Assembly: GCA_036506155.1 (NCBI GenBank)
Contig: DASXSF010000025.1
Coordinates: forward strand, 22,686-86,685
Direction: 5' to 3'
Length of the DNA stretch: 64,000 nt
DNA from: DASXRA01 sp036506155
Lineage (GTDB): Bacteria > Actinomycetota > Actinomycetes > Mycobacteriales > Jatrophihabitantaceae
In this document: piece after piece, positions 51,875 to 59,911 of the stretch
How the letters are laid out: every line of letters begins with the position of its first letter
Numbering within the stretch: the first letter of the stretch is position 1
Notes under the pieces: generated by a model
What the model was told of the DNA's origin: nothing
The model's database searches: none
What the model saw: the letters and a program-made list of their open reading frames with translations, nothing else
Position numbers and translations under genes: made by a program

Positions 51875-52869
51875 AGTTGGACGAGACGCGCGAGGTCGTC
51901 ATCCGCGCGCTGGACGAGCTCGAGCGCGTCATCGTGGGAAAGCGCGACGCCGTCGAGCTCGTCCTGCTGACCGTGCTGGCCGGCGGGCACGTGCTCATCG
52001 AGGACGTGCCCGGCACCGGCAAGACGCTGACGGCCCGCTCGATCGCCCGGGTGCTGGGACTGGACTTCGCGCGCGTGCAGTTCACCCCGGACCTGCTGCC
52101 CAGCGACCTCACCGGCGCCGTGGTGCTGGACCCCGCGACCCGCGAGCTGACGTTCCGTCCGGGGCCGGTGTTCACGAACGTACTGCTGGCCGATGAACTG
52201 AACCGCACCCCGCCGAAGACGCAGGCGGCGCTGCTGGAGGCGATGGGCGAGTACCAGGTCTCCAGCGACGGCGTGACGCGGCGCCTGCCGGAGCCGTTCG
52301 TCGTGCTGGCCACCGACAACCCGATCGAGTACGAGGGGACGTTCCCGCTGCCCGAGGCGCAGCTCGACAGGTTTACAGCTAGGCTGCGCATCGGGTATCT
52401 CGCCGCTGCCGACGAGTCGGCGATGGTGCGCCGCAGCCTGGGGCACGCGACCGACCCCGCGACCCTGCGCCCGCTCACCGACGCATCAGGGGTCGTTGAC
52501 ATGGCCGCGTCGATGGACCGCGTCGAGGTGCACGACGACGTCACCGACTACGTCGTCGCCCTGGTCAACGCCACCCGGGCGCATCCGAGCGTCGAGGTAG
52601 GCGCGAGCCCGCGCGGTAGCCTCGCGCTTACCCGGCTAGCGCGGGGCGCCGCGCTTGTGGCGGGCCGCGACTTCGTGACCCCCGACGACGTCAAGCGGGT
52701 TGCGGTGGCGGCGCTCGGGCACCGCATCACGGTCAAGGCGGAGCTGTGGGTGCGCAACATCACTGGCGACGCCGTCGTCGAGGACGTCCTTGGCAGCGTG
52801 CCCACCCCGGCGACCCGCCCAGCGGCACGCCGGTCAGCGCCGATTTCCGACGCGCAGTGGGCCCGATGA
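51871..52869 (+). CDS. MoxR-family AAA+ ATPase
   Basis: 332 residues. Walker A is VPGTGKT (46-52), Walker B is LLADELNR, sensor 1 is VLATDNPIEYEGTFPLPEAQLDRF, and an Arg finger region follows; GASPRGSLALTRLARGAALVAGRDFVTPDDV is the lid. MoxR ATPases act as chaperones that assemble metal-binding or VWA/DUF58 protein complexes. The following DUF58 gene overlaps the stop (ATGA), the classic MoxR-DUF58 pair. The GTG 51871 start overlaps the upstream stop. Confidence 0.95.
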   Translation: MKLDETREVVIRALDELERVIVGKRDAVELVLLTVLAGGHVLIEDVPGTGKTLTARSIARVLGLDFARVQFTPDLLPSDLTGAVVLDPATRELTFRPGPVFTNVLLADELNRTPPKTQAALLEAMGEYQVSSDGVTRRLPEPFVVLATDNPIEYEGTFPLPEAQLDRFTARLRIGYLAAADESAMVRRSLGHATDPATLRPLTDASGVVDMAASMDRVEVHDDVTDYVVALVNATRAHPSVEVGASPRGSLALTRLARGAALVAGRDFVTPDDVKRVAVAALGHRITVKAELWVRNITGDAVVEDVLGSVPTPATRPAARRSAPISDAQWAR

Positions 52870-54077
52870 CCCTGGTTTGGCGGCTCTCGCCGGCGGCGCG
52901 GGGCGTGGCGGTGCTGGTGGCCATGACGGTGGCGGCAGCGCTGATGACAGGGCGCGGCGAGCTGCTCGCGCTGGCCGTGCCCGGCCTGCTCTGGTTAACC
53001 GCGTCGCTGCGGGCGTCCCGGCCGGCGACCACCACGATCCGGGCGCACCTGGACCCGCCGCGAGCGCCCGAGGGGAGCGAGGTCGAGCTTGCGCTCGCCG
53101 TTCCGGGCGATGGCCTGGAATACCGGGGTGAGCTATTGCGCGGCAGGTATGAGACCAGGCGCGTGGATGCGACGGCGTGGCGGCTGCGCACGCCGGTTTG
53201 GGGACGCCATCCGGTGCGCGTAGCGGTGTACGTCTCGACGCCCGGCGGTGCGTGGCGGGCCGTCGTGCGCTTCGCTGTCACGGTCGAGGTGACGCCGCGT
53301 GGGGTTCCCGGCACGGCAGCGCTGCGCGGCACGGTGCGCCGGCCCTCGTACGGCGAGCGTGCGGCGCGTGTGCCGGGCGCCGGCACGGAGTTCCTCGACG
53401 CCGCGGAGTGGACGCCGGGAATGGCGCTGCGCCGGGTGCACTGGGCGGCCACGCTGCGCACCGGGGACATGCACGTCGCGCGGATGGCCGCCGACCGCAA
53501 CCAGGACGTGCTGCTCGTCGTGGACGCCCGGACCGAGGCGGGGCCGCTCGGGGCCAGCACGGTCGATCGGGCGGTGCGCGCGGCGGTGGCACTTGGCGAG
53601 GCGCACCTACGCGCCGGCGACCGGGTGGCCCTGGCCATGGCGGGCGTGCGGCTGCACTGGGTGGCCCCGGGCTCCGGCACCCGGCACCTGGTCCGGATGA
53701 TCGACTGCCTGCTCGAGCACCGCAGCGGCGCGGCCGTCCGGCGCGCCGACATCGACCGCATCCCGGCGCGGATCCTTGTGCCAGGTGCCCTCACGATCTG
53801 TCTTACAGCAATGCTGAGTGAAGAGTCGTTGCGGCTGATCGGGGACGTACGGCGCCGCGGCCACCCGACGGTGGTCGTCGACGTCCTGGACCGCGAGCCT
53901 CCGGCCCGTCGGCGCGTGGGCGAGCAGCAGGCGCTACGGACCTGGCGGCTTTCCCGGGTGGCTATCCGGCAGCACCTGTCCCGGCGCGGCATCATCGCAG
54001 TGTCCTGGCCGGCGGACGCCTCGCTGCCCGCGGCGCTGCGCCCGCTCGCCGTGCGCCCGATCGGACTGGGGCGATGA
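52866..54077 (+). CDS. DUF58 protein
   Basis: 403 residues. Two N-terminal transmembrane helices (residues 10-50) precede a beta-rich region and the DUF58 core PGAGTEFLDAAEWTPGMALRRVHWAATLRTGDMHVARM, followed by a VWA-like domain (QDVLLVVDARTEAG). It is the usual partner of MoxR ATPases. Its molecular activity is not known, but the pair is linked to envelope or complex assembly. Confidence 0.92.
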   Translation: MTLVWRLSPAARGVAVLVAMTVAAALMTGRGELLALAVPGLLWLTASLRASRPATTTIRAHLDPPRAPEGSEVELALAVPGDGLEYRGELLRGRYETRRVDATAWRLRTPVWGRHPVRVAVYVSTPGGAWRAVVRFAVTVEVTPRGVPGTAALRGTVRRPSYGERAARVPGAGTEFLDAAEWTPGMALRRVHWAATLRTGDMHVARMAADRNQDVLLVVDARTEAGPLGASTVDRAVRAAVALGEAHLRAGDRVALAMAGVRLHWVAPGSGTRHLVRMIDCLLEHRSGAAVRRADIDRIPARILVPGALTICLTAMLSEESLRLIGDVRRRGHPTVVVDVLDREPPARRRVGEQQALRTWRLSRVAIRQHLSRRGIIAVSWPADASLPAALRPLAVRPIGLGR

Positions 54078-54580
54078 ACGTGCGCGTGACGGGCATGCGC
54101 GCGGCGCGGCGCGCGGCGCGTCGGCTGACGACGATGCAATGGCTGACGATCGGGCTGGGCGTGGCGGCGGCTGGGCTGGCCGGCATTCAGTTGACACCGA
54201 TCTCGGCGGTGGTCGCCGGTGTGGTCGGGACGGCCGCCGCTTTCGTGGCCGTGATCTATGCCAGCGCGATCGCGACGTATGTCGTGCTGGGCGTGGTGGT
54301 TGTGGGCCCGGCGATCCCCAGCGAGCGGCCGCCGGTATGGCAGCTCGTGGCGCTCGCCGTGGTAGTCACCGGATTCCTGCTGGCGCCGGCCGGGCGTGGA
54401 GCGTGGCTTCCCGCTGCGGCGGGTGTGCCACTGGCCGGCGCCGTCGCTGTGCTGGCTCAGCACGTCTCGCACGGCACCGCTGTGTATCTGATCGGGGTCG
54501 CCGCGCTGATCGCGGCGTTCCTACTGGCGCTGCTGCCCGGCGTACTGCGCCAGAATGGCCGTCATGACGCTGCCAGGTAG
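54074..54580 (+). CDS. small multi-pass membrane protein of the MoxR operon
   Basis: 168 residues with four or five hydrophobic helices (for example SAVVAGVVGTAAAFVAVIY and WQLVALAVVVTGFLLAPAG). ATG 54074 overlaps the DUF58 stop. No named family is recognised. It overlaps the S53 peptidase start by 26 bases, an unusually long same-strand overlap. Confidence 0.75.
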   Translation: MNVRVTGMRAARRAARRLTTMQWLTIGLGVAAAGLAGIQLTPISAVVAGVVGTAAAFVAVIYASAIATYVVLGVVVVGPAIPSERPPVWQLVALAVVVTGFLLAPAGRGAWLPAAAGVPLAGAVAVLAQHVSHGTAVYLIGVAALIAAFLLALLPGVLRQNGRHDAAR

Positions 54581-56084
54581 CTTTCGCCCGCCTCTGGACG
54601 ATATCGAGCCGATTGCCCCGGTCGACGCGTCCGAACGGCTCACTGCGACGCTCGTGCTGCGGCGGCGCGCCCCGCTGCCGCCGCACGTCCGCCTCAGCGC
54701 AACCGAGTTGGCCACCCGGCACGGTGCGGACCCGGCCGATGTCGACACGGTGGCCTCAACGCTGCGCGACCTCGGCATCGACGTACTCGGTGTCGAGACC
54801 GCATCGCGCCGGGTGCGTATTGCCGGATCGGCAGGTGTGCTGAGCAGCGTGTTCGGTACCTCTCTTACGCAGGTCCGGCGACCGGATCGGATCGAGCACC
54901 GCTACCGCGAGGGCGAGCTGTCACTGCCAGGACCGCTCACGGGCATCGTCATCGCAGTGCTGGGGCTGGACGACCGTCCCCAGGCGCAAAGCCACTTCCG
55001 CGCCGTCGCCCCCGCGGCCGTCACCACCAGCTACACCCCGCCGCAGCTAGCCCACATCTACTCCATACCTGACAGTACGGATGGGGCCGGCCAGACGATC
55101 GCGATCATCGAACTGGGCGGCGGGTACGTCCAGTCCGACCTCGATCACTACTTCGGCGGCCTCGGCCTCGCCACGCCGGACGTCAGCGCGGTGGGCGTCG
55201 ACGGCGCCGACAATCAGCCCACCGGCGACCCCGGAAGCGCCGACGGCGAGGTAGTGCTCGACATCGAGGTAGCTGGCGGCATTGCACCGAAATCCAGCCT
55301 GGTTGTGTACTTTGCGCCGAACACCGACGCCGGATTCCTCGACGCGGTAAGCACCGCGACACATGCCGATCCGACGCCGACCGCGATCAGCATCAGCTGG
55401 GGACAGAGCGAGGACGCGTGGACCGGCCAAGCGCGTTCCGCGGTGGACAGCGCGTTCGCCGACGCTGCCGCGCTGGGCGTCACGGTCACCGCTGCGTCCG
55501 GCGACGACGGCAGCAGCGATCGGGCGGGCAGCGGCGTGCATTGCGACTTCCCGGCGTCGAGCCCGCACGTGCTCGGCTGCGGCGGCACGACCCTGGACGC
55601 CGACCCGTCCACCGGCACCGTATCCAGCGAGACTGTATGGAACGGCGGCTCTGCCGGTGGCGCCACGGGCGGCGGGGTGAGCGGCACGTACGGAGTGCCG
55701 TCGTGGCAGGCGAACGCGGGCGTGCCGGCGCGTGTCGGTGGCGGCGCCGGCCGGGGGGTGCCCGACGTCGCCGCCGACGCGGACCCCAGCACCGGCTACC
55801 AGGTGTACGTCGACGGCCAGGCGATGGTGTTCGGCGGGACGAGCGCGGCGGCACCGCTCTGGGCGGCGCTGGCCGCCCGGTTGGCGCAGTCGCTGGGCCG
55901 CCCGACCGGGTTGCTCCAGCCAGCACTGTACGCCGGCGTACGGGCCGGCCAGCCGGCACCGGGGTTCCGCGACATCACCTCCGGCGACAACGGCGCGTAC
56001 TCGGCCGGCCCCGGGTGGGATGCCTGCACCGGACTGGGCTCCCCGGAGGGCACCGCCCTGCTCGGCATCCTGCGCAGCCCCTGA
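54555..56084 (+). CDS. S53-family serine-carboxyl peptidase (sedolisin/kumamolisin-like)
   Basis: 509 residues. Residues 1-~155 form the Pro-kumamolisin activation domain (PLPPHVRLSATELATRHG and SVFGTSLTQVRRP). The catalytic domain has E232 and D236 (ADGEVVLDIEVA), an oxyanion Asp in ASGDDGS (D317) and S430 in GGTSAAAP. The Ca2+ site is at the C-terminus (FRDITSGDNGAYSAGPGWDACTGLG). No signal peptide is visible, which is also true of kumamolisin. These enzymes are acid peptidases, normally extracellular. Its stop lies in a (CTGACC)6 tract. Why an S53 peptidase ends a MoxR/DUF58 operon is unclear. Confidence 0.9.
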   Translation: MAVMTLPGSFRPPLDDIEPIAPVDASERLTATLVLRRRAPLPPHVRLSATELATRHGADPADVDTVASTLRDLGIDVLGVETASRRVRIAGSAGVLSSVFGTSLTQVRRPDRIEHRYREGELSLPGPLTGIVIAVLGLDDRPQAQSHFRAVAPAAVTTSYTPPQLAHIYSIPDSTDGAGQTIAIIELGGGYVQSDLDHYFGGLGLATPDVSAVGVDGADNQPTGDPGSADGEVVLDIEVAGGIAPKSSLVVYFAPNTDAGFLDAVSTATHADPTPTAISISWGQSEDAWTGQARSAVDSAFADAAALGVTVTAASGDDGSSDRAGSGVHCDFPASSPHVLGCGGTTLDADPSTGTVSSETVWNGGSAGGATGGGVSGTYGVPSWQANAGVPARVGGGAGRGVPDVAADADPSTGYQVYVDGQAMVFGGTSAAAPLWAALAARLAQSLGRPTGLLQPALYAGVRAGQPAPGFRDITSGDNGAYSAGPGWDACTGLGSPEGTALLGILRSP

Positions 56085-56116
56085 CCCTGACCCTGACCCT
56101 GACCCTGACCCTGACC
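56081..56116 (+). repeat. (CTGACC)6 tandem hexamer at the S53 stop codon
   Basis: Six perfect CTGACC units. Read in the frame of the S53 gene each unit supplies a TGA stop, so the gene ends in six consecutive in-frame stops two codons apart. The tract ends where the 47-nt hairpin begins, between the S53 gene and the convergent nrdB. Confidence 0.92.
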
Positions 56117-56163
56117 GATTGAGCAAGGATCTCTTGTCTCAGACGAGGGATCCTTGCTCAATC
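56117..56163 (-). repeat. 47-nt nrd hairpin, copy 1 (downstream of nrdB)
   Basis: A near-complete hairpin: 15-bp arms GATTGAGCAAGGATC / GATCCTTGCTCAATC, then CTTGTCT/AGACGAG inside, with almost no loop. It starts 16 bases after the nrdB stop. A homologous hairpin of identical length follows nrdA by the same 16 bases. Two base pairs differ by compensatory change between the copies. Likely a terminator or mRNA 3' protector for nrdB. Confidence 0.88.
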
Positions 56164-56179
56164 GGGGTGGGAATCGAGG

Positions 56180-57157
56180 TTAGAAGTCCTCGTCGAAACC
56201 GACCGATCCAGGTACCGCAACCTGGTATGCCGAGACTCGCCGCTCGAAGAAGTTGGCGAGCTCCTGGACGTCCTGAAGATCCATGAACGCCAGCCGGTTG
56301 GCCGCCCCGAATTCCGGCGGCATGCCCAGCTGCGCGAGACGCCGGTCGGCCACGTACTGGAGGTAGGACGTCATATCGGAGAGCGGTAGTCCCGGGACGC
56401 CCGGCCCGAGCAGGTCCTCGGCGTACTGCACCTCGCACGCGACTGCCTCGACGATCATCTCGCGCACGCTTGATGTCAGCGCCTCGTCGAACAGGTCTGG
56501 CTCCTCGCGACGCACCGTGTCGACGACGTCGAACGCGAACGCCATGTGCATCGACTCGTCGCGGAACACCCAGTTGGTGCCGGATGCCAACCCGGAGAGC
56601 AGCCCGCGGGATCGCAGGAAGTACACGTAGGCGAAGGCGCCGTAGAAGAAGAGCCCCTCGATACAGGCCGCGAAGCAGATCAGGTTGAGCAGGAAGGCAC
56701 GGCGGTCGTCACGGGTGCGCAGCTCGTCCAGCCCGAAGATCGAGTCGATCCACTTGAAGCAGAACTCGGCCTTGCGACGGATCGACGGGATGTTCTCCAC
56801 GGCTGCGAACGCCTCGAACCGCTCCCGCTCGTCCGGCACGTACGTGTCGAGCAGGGTCAGATAGAACTGGACATGCACCGCCTCCTCGAACAGCTGCCGC
56901 GATAAGTACAGCCGTGCTTCAGGCGCGTTGATGTGCTGGTACAGGTTGAGCACCAGGTTGTTCGCGACGATGGTGTCGCCGGTGGCGAAGAACGCGACGA
57001 GCCGGTTCACCAGGTGTCTTTCTGCAGGCGTCAGGCGGGCGAGGTCCTTGAGGTCGGAGTGCAGGTCGACCTCCTCGACCGTCCAGGTGTTCTTGATCGC
57101 GTCCCGGAACCGCTCATAGAACTGGGGATGCCGCATCGGCCGCAGCGTGAGCTGCAT
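56180..57157 (-). CDS. nrdB: class Ia ribonucleotide reductase, beta subunit
   Basis: 325 residues from ATG 57157. Metal ligands and the radical site are in FEEAVHVQFY: E92, H95 and the tyrosyl-radical Y99 (the E-x-x-H-x-x-x-Y spacing of class Ia). The second ligand set is in RDESMHMAFAF. It supplies the radical for the NrdA subunit to reduce ribonucleotides. Related proteins usually begin a few residues earlier with LLDPGM-ELTLRP; here LLDPG is encoded upstream of the ATG but has only a TTG start (57172), so the N-terminus is uncertain. It is separated from nrdA by an 86-base gap that contains hairpin copy 2. Confidence 0.93.
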   Translation of the reverse strand: MQLTLRPMRHPQFYERFRDAIKNTWTVEEVDLHSDLKDLARLTPAERHLVNRLVAFFATGDTIVANNLVLNLYQHINAPEARLYLSRQLFEEAVHVQFYLTLLDTYVPDERERFEAFAAVENIPSIRRKAEFCFKWIDSIFGLDELRTRDDRRAFLLNLICFAACIEGLFFYGAFAYVYFLRSRGLLSGLASGTNWVFRDESMHMAFAFDVVDTVRREEPDLFDEALTSSVREMIVEAVACEVQYAEDLLGPGVPGLPLSDMTSYLQYVADRRLAQLGMPPEFGAANRLAFMDLQDVQELANFFERRVSAYQVAVPGSVGFDEDF

Positions 57158-57180
57158 CCCCGGATCGAGCAACCGTCCTG

Positions 57181-57227
57181 GATTGCGCAAGAATCGCTCG
57201 TCTGAGGCGAGGGATTCTTGCGCAATC
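57181..57227 (-). repeat. 47-nt nrd hairpin, copy 2 (between nrdA and nrdB)
   Basis: GATTGCGCAAGAATC / GATTCTTGCGCAATC arms with CTCGTCT/AGGCGAG inside, the same architecture as copy 1. It lies exactly 16 bases after the nrdA stop and 23 bases before the nrdB ATG. It could lower nrdB relative to nrdA or stabilise nrdA mRNA. Confidence 0.9.
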
Positions 57228-57243
57228 GGGGGACGCCGGCCGT

Positions 57244-59565
57244 TCACTGGCAGGCCTCGCACGACTCGGGGTTCTCCAGGCTGCAGGCGACGGTGCTTAC
57301 CGTCGCTTGCTGGATGCGCGTGGCCGGGCGCGAGCGCAGGTAGTACGTGGTCTTCAGCCCGGACTTCCAGGCGTACAGGTACATCGAGCTGAGCTTGCCG
57401 ATGGACGGGGCGCTCATAAACAGATTCAGCGACTGGCTCTGATCGACGAACGGTGCCCGAGCTGCGGCGAGATCGATCAGCGCCCGCTGCGGCAGCTCCC
57501 ACGCGGTCCGGTACAGCTCGCGCACGTCGGCCGGCAATGCCTCGATCCCCTGCACCGAGCCGTCGGCCCGCTTGATTGCATCGCGGATCTCGGGCGTCCA
57601 CAGGTCGCGTTGCTTCAGGTCACGGACGAGCGCGGTATTCACCTGAAGGAATTCGCCGGACAGCGTCTCCCGCTTGAACAGGTTCGACACCTGCGGCTCG
57701 ATGCACTCGTAGCAGCCGGCGATCGATGCAATGGTGGCCGTGGGTGCGATCGCGACAAGCAATGAGTTGCGCAACCCCGTTCTGGCAATGCGCGCGCGTA
57801 CGCTGGCCCATCGCTCGGCCTGGCCGAAGCTCGCACCCCACAGGTCGGGCTGCAACTCGCCCTGCGCCGCTCGTGTCTGGGCGAACGCCGGATGCGGTCC
57901 GAACCGCTCAGCCAGGCTGGCGGACGTCTCCAGGGCGGTCAGAAACATCTCCTCGGCGACACGCGTCGACAGCTCCCGGGCGGCTGCGCTGTCGAAGGGC
58001 AGCCGCAGCGCGAAGAACACGTCCTGAAGGCCCATTACGCCGAGCCCAACGGGTCGCCATCGGGGATTGGACGTGGCGGCCGGCGTAGTCGGGTAGTAGT
58101 TGATGTCGATGACGCGGTCTAAGAAGGTAACGGACGTGACGACCGTTTGGCGCAGCTTCGCCCAATCAAGGCCGTCCGGCCCGAGGTGGGCTGCGAGGTT
58201 CACCGAGCCCAGGTTGCACACGGCTGTCTCGGAATCTGATGACACCTCGACGATCTCAGTGCACAGATTCGACAGGTGCACTGTATTTCCGGGCGCGCCG
58301 GTTTGGTTGCACTTGGCGTTTGCCGCGTCCTTGAAGGTCATCCAGCCGTTGCCGGTCTGGGCGAGCGTCCGCATCATCCTGCCGTAGAGGTCGCGGGCGC
58401 TGACCTGCCGCACGTACCGGCCGTCGGCCTCGGCGCGCCGGTACGCCTGGTCGAACGCCGAGCCCCACAGGTCGGGCAGTTCGGGCACCTCGTCGGGGTC
58501 GAACAGCGACCACGTCTCGTCCGCCTCGACCCGCCGCATGAACTCGTCCGGGATCCAGTTCGCCAGGTTGAGGTTGTGCGTGCGGCGCGCGTCCTCGCCG
58601 GTGTTGTCGCGCAGCTCGAGGAACTCCTCGACGTCGGGGTGCCATGGTTCGAGGTATACGCAGGCCGCGCCCTTGCGCCGGCCGCCCTGGTTGACGGCCG
58701 CCACGCTAGCGTCCAGCGTGCGCAGCCACGGCACGATGCCGTTCGCCTGGCCGTTCGTTCCCCGGATCAGCGCCCCCCGCGAGCGCACCCGGGACCAGGA
58801 GATGCCGATTCCACCGGCATATTTGGACAGTCGCGCGACCTGCGCGTACCGCTCGTAGATGGAGTCGAGCTCGTCACGCGGCGAGTCGAGCAGGTAGCAC
58901 GAGGACATCTGCGTGTGACGGGTGCCGGAGTTGAAGAGGGTCGGCGAGCTCGGCAGATAGGCCAGCGACGACATGAGGCGATAGAAGCCGATGGCCTCGG
59001 ATGGCGATCTCGACAAGCCGCATGCGACCCGCAGCAGAAAGTACTGCGGTGTCTCGATCACCAGGCGAGTGCGCGGATGGCGCAGCAGGTAACGGTCGTA
59101 GACAGTGCGCAGCCCGAAGTACTCGAAGCGCCGGTCTGCTTCGACTGCGACTGCGTCGTCGAGCTTGCGCGCACTGTCCTTGACCAACGCCGCCGTATCA
59201 TCGCCGATCAGGCCCTCGGCGTGGCCGAGCTTCACAGCCTGGCTGAACGACGCGATGCCCTGCCCGCGCACCTCCTTGCCGATGTAGCCGGCGAGCAGGC
59301 CGGCGGCCAGCTTCGAGTACTGCGGCTCCTCGCCGATCATCTCGGCGGCGGTCTGGATCGAGAGTCGGTCCAACTCCGCGGTAGTGGCCCCGTCGTAGAG
59401 GCCGCTGATCGTCTTGGTCGCGACCCGCAGCGGGTCGACATCGGAAAGCCCACCCGCAAAGCGCTCCACGGCACGGACGATCTTGTTCACGTCGACCGGC
59501 TCGGCGTCGCCGTTGCGCTTGCGGACGCACATCGTCGGGCGCTTCGGTGCCTCGGTCGTGGTCAT
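57244..59565 (-). CDS. nrdA: class Ia ribonucleotide reductase, alpha subunit
   Basis: 773 residues. An N-terminal ATP-cone (CVRKRNGDAEPVDVNKIVRAVERF, residues ~12-90) provides dATP feedback. The catalytic core has NSGTRHTQMSSCYLLD, NLCTEIVE and SVNLAAHLG, and the tail ends in the redox pair C769-x-x-C772 (SCEACQ), which receives electrons from thioredoxin/glutaredoxin. ATG 59565 follows an ideal AGGAGG. A pair of NrdR boxes lies ~180-225 bases upstream. The 5' leader (59566-59742) shows no cobalamin riboswitch. Confidence 0.96.
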   Translation of the reverse strand: MTTTEAPKRPTMCVRKRNGDAEPVDVNKIVRAVERFAGGLSDVDPLRVATKTISGLYDGATTAELDRLSIQTAAEMIGEEPQYSKLAAGLLAGYIGKEVRGQGIASFSQAVKLGHAEGLIGDDTAALVKDSARKLDDAVAVEADRRFEYFGLRTVYDRYLLRHPRTRLVIETPQYFLLRVACGLSRSPSEAIGFYRLMSSLAYLPSSPTLFNSGTRHTQMSSCYLLDSPRDELDSIYERYAQVARLSKYAGGIGISWSRVRSRGALIRGTNGQANGIVPWLRTLDASVAAVNQGGRRKGAACVYLEPWHPDVEEFLELRDNTGEDARRTHNLNLANWIPDEFMRRVEADETWSLFDPDEVPELPDLWGSAFDQAYRRAEADGRYVRQVSARDLYGRMMRTLAQTGNGWMTFKDAANAKCNQTGAPGNTVHLSNLCTEIVEVSSDSETAVCNLGSVNLAAHLGPDGLDWAKLRQTVVTSVTFLDRVIDINYYPTTPAATSNPRWRPVGLGVMGLQDVFFALRLPFDSAAARELSTRVAEEMFLTALETSASLAERFGPHPAFAQTRAAQGELQPDLWGASFGQAERWASVRARIARTGLRNSLLVAIAPTATIASIAGCYECIEPQVSNLFKRETLSGEFLQVNTALVRDLKQRDLWTPEIRDAIKRADGSVQGIEALPADVRELYRTAWELPQRALIDLAAARAPFVDQSQSLNLFMSAPSIGKLSSMYLYAWKSGLKTTYYLRSRPATRIQQATVSTVACSLENPESCEACQ

Positions 59566-59742
59566 ACGTCCTCCTAGAACTGCGGCACCGGCGCACCGCG
59601 GCGTGTTCGTGCACAGCGTCGGATGGCGCGCCGTCGTCTGGCGGCCCGCTGATCGGGTTTCGGACAGCACGCAGCCGCGCGCGCATCGGCGTGCCCGGTC
59701 TACGCCGACACCCCTGGATGAGGCGCCGGATCAGTGTGTCGA

Positions 59743-59789
59743 CTACCATATGTAGGGGCCACGACAAAGGCACGCACCACATCTAGTTC
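59743..59789 (-). promoter_or_regulatory. tandem NrdR boxes upstream of nrdA
   Basis: Two 16-base partly palindromic sites, at 59743-59758 (minus strand CCCCTACATATGGTAG) and 59774-59789 (plus strand GCACCACATCTAGTTC). Each resembles the actinobacterial NrdR box (consensus form acaCTAcATaTaGtgt), and their centres are 31 bases apart, the helical spacing NrdR needs. The stretch 59566-59911 has no gene; it holds the ~180-base nrdA leader, these boxes, and the GATCTTGG hairpin copy 2. Confidence 0.55.
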
Positions 59790-59840
59790 GGCGTGTCGCG
59801 GCCGCGGCGGGGGCGTCTCCGGCGCCCGTGGACCGCTGCC

Positions 59841-59887
59841 GTGATCTTGGAGTTCTGGTCGCCATCCGACCAGAAGTCCAAGATCAC
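59841..59887 (-). repeat. GATCTTGGACTT hairpin, copy 2
   Basis: 21-base arms GTGATCTTGGAGTTCTGGTCG and CGACCAGAAGTCCAAGATCAC pair with a single mismatch around a five-base loop. It lies 24 bases after the stop of the serine hydrolase gene on the minus strand. The core and the flank CACGCGGAT are shared with 15339-15383 behind a DeoR gene. It is the most stable-looking hairpin in the window by length. Confidence 0.88.
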
Positions 59888-59911
59888 GCGGATTTCGTCG
59901 ACGTCGGGACG

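Noticed and set aside
56081..56116. CCCTGA-like hexamers as a telomere-type repeat
   Set aside because: Only 36 bases, internal, and explained as a slippage tract at a stop codon.
58276..59577. Long plus-strand open reading antisense to nrdA
   Set aside because: No family similarity, and the minus strand carries complete NrdA motifs.
59566..59742. Cobalamin riboswitch in the nrdA leader
   Set aside because: No B12-box or matching conserved core could be found on the minus strand.
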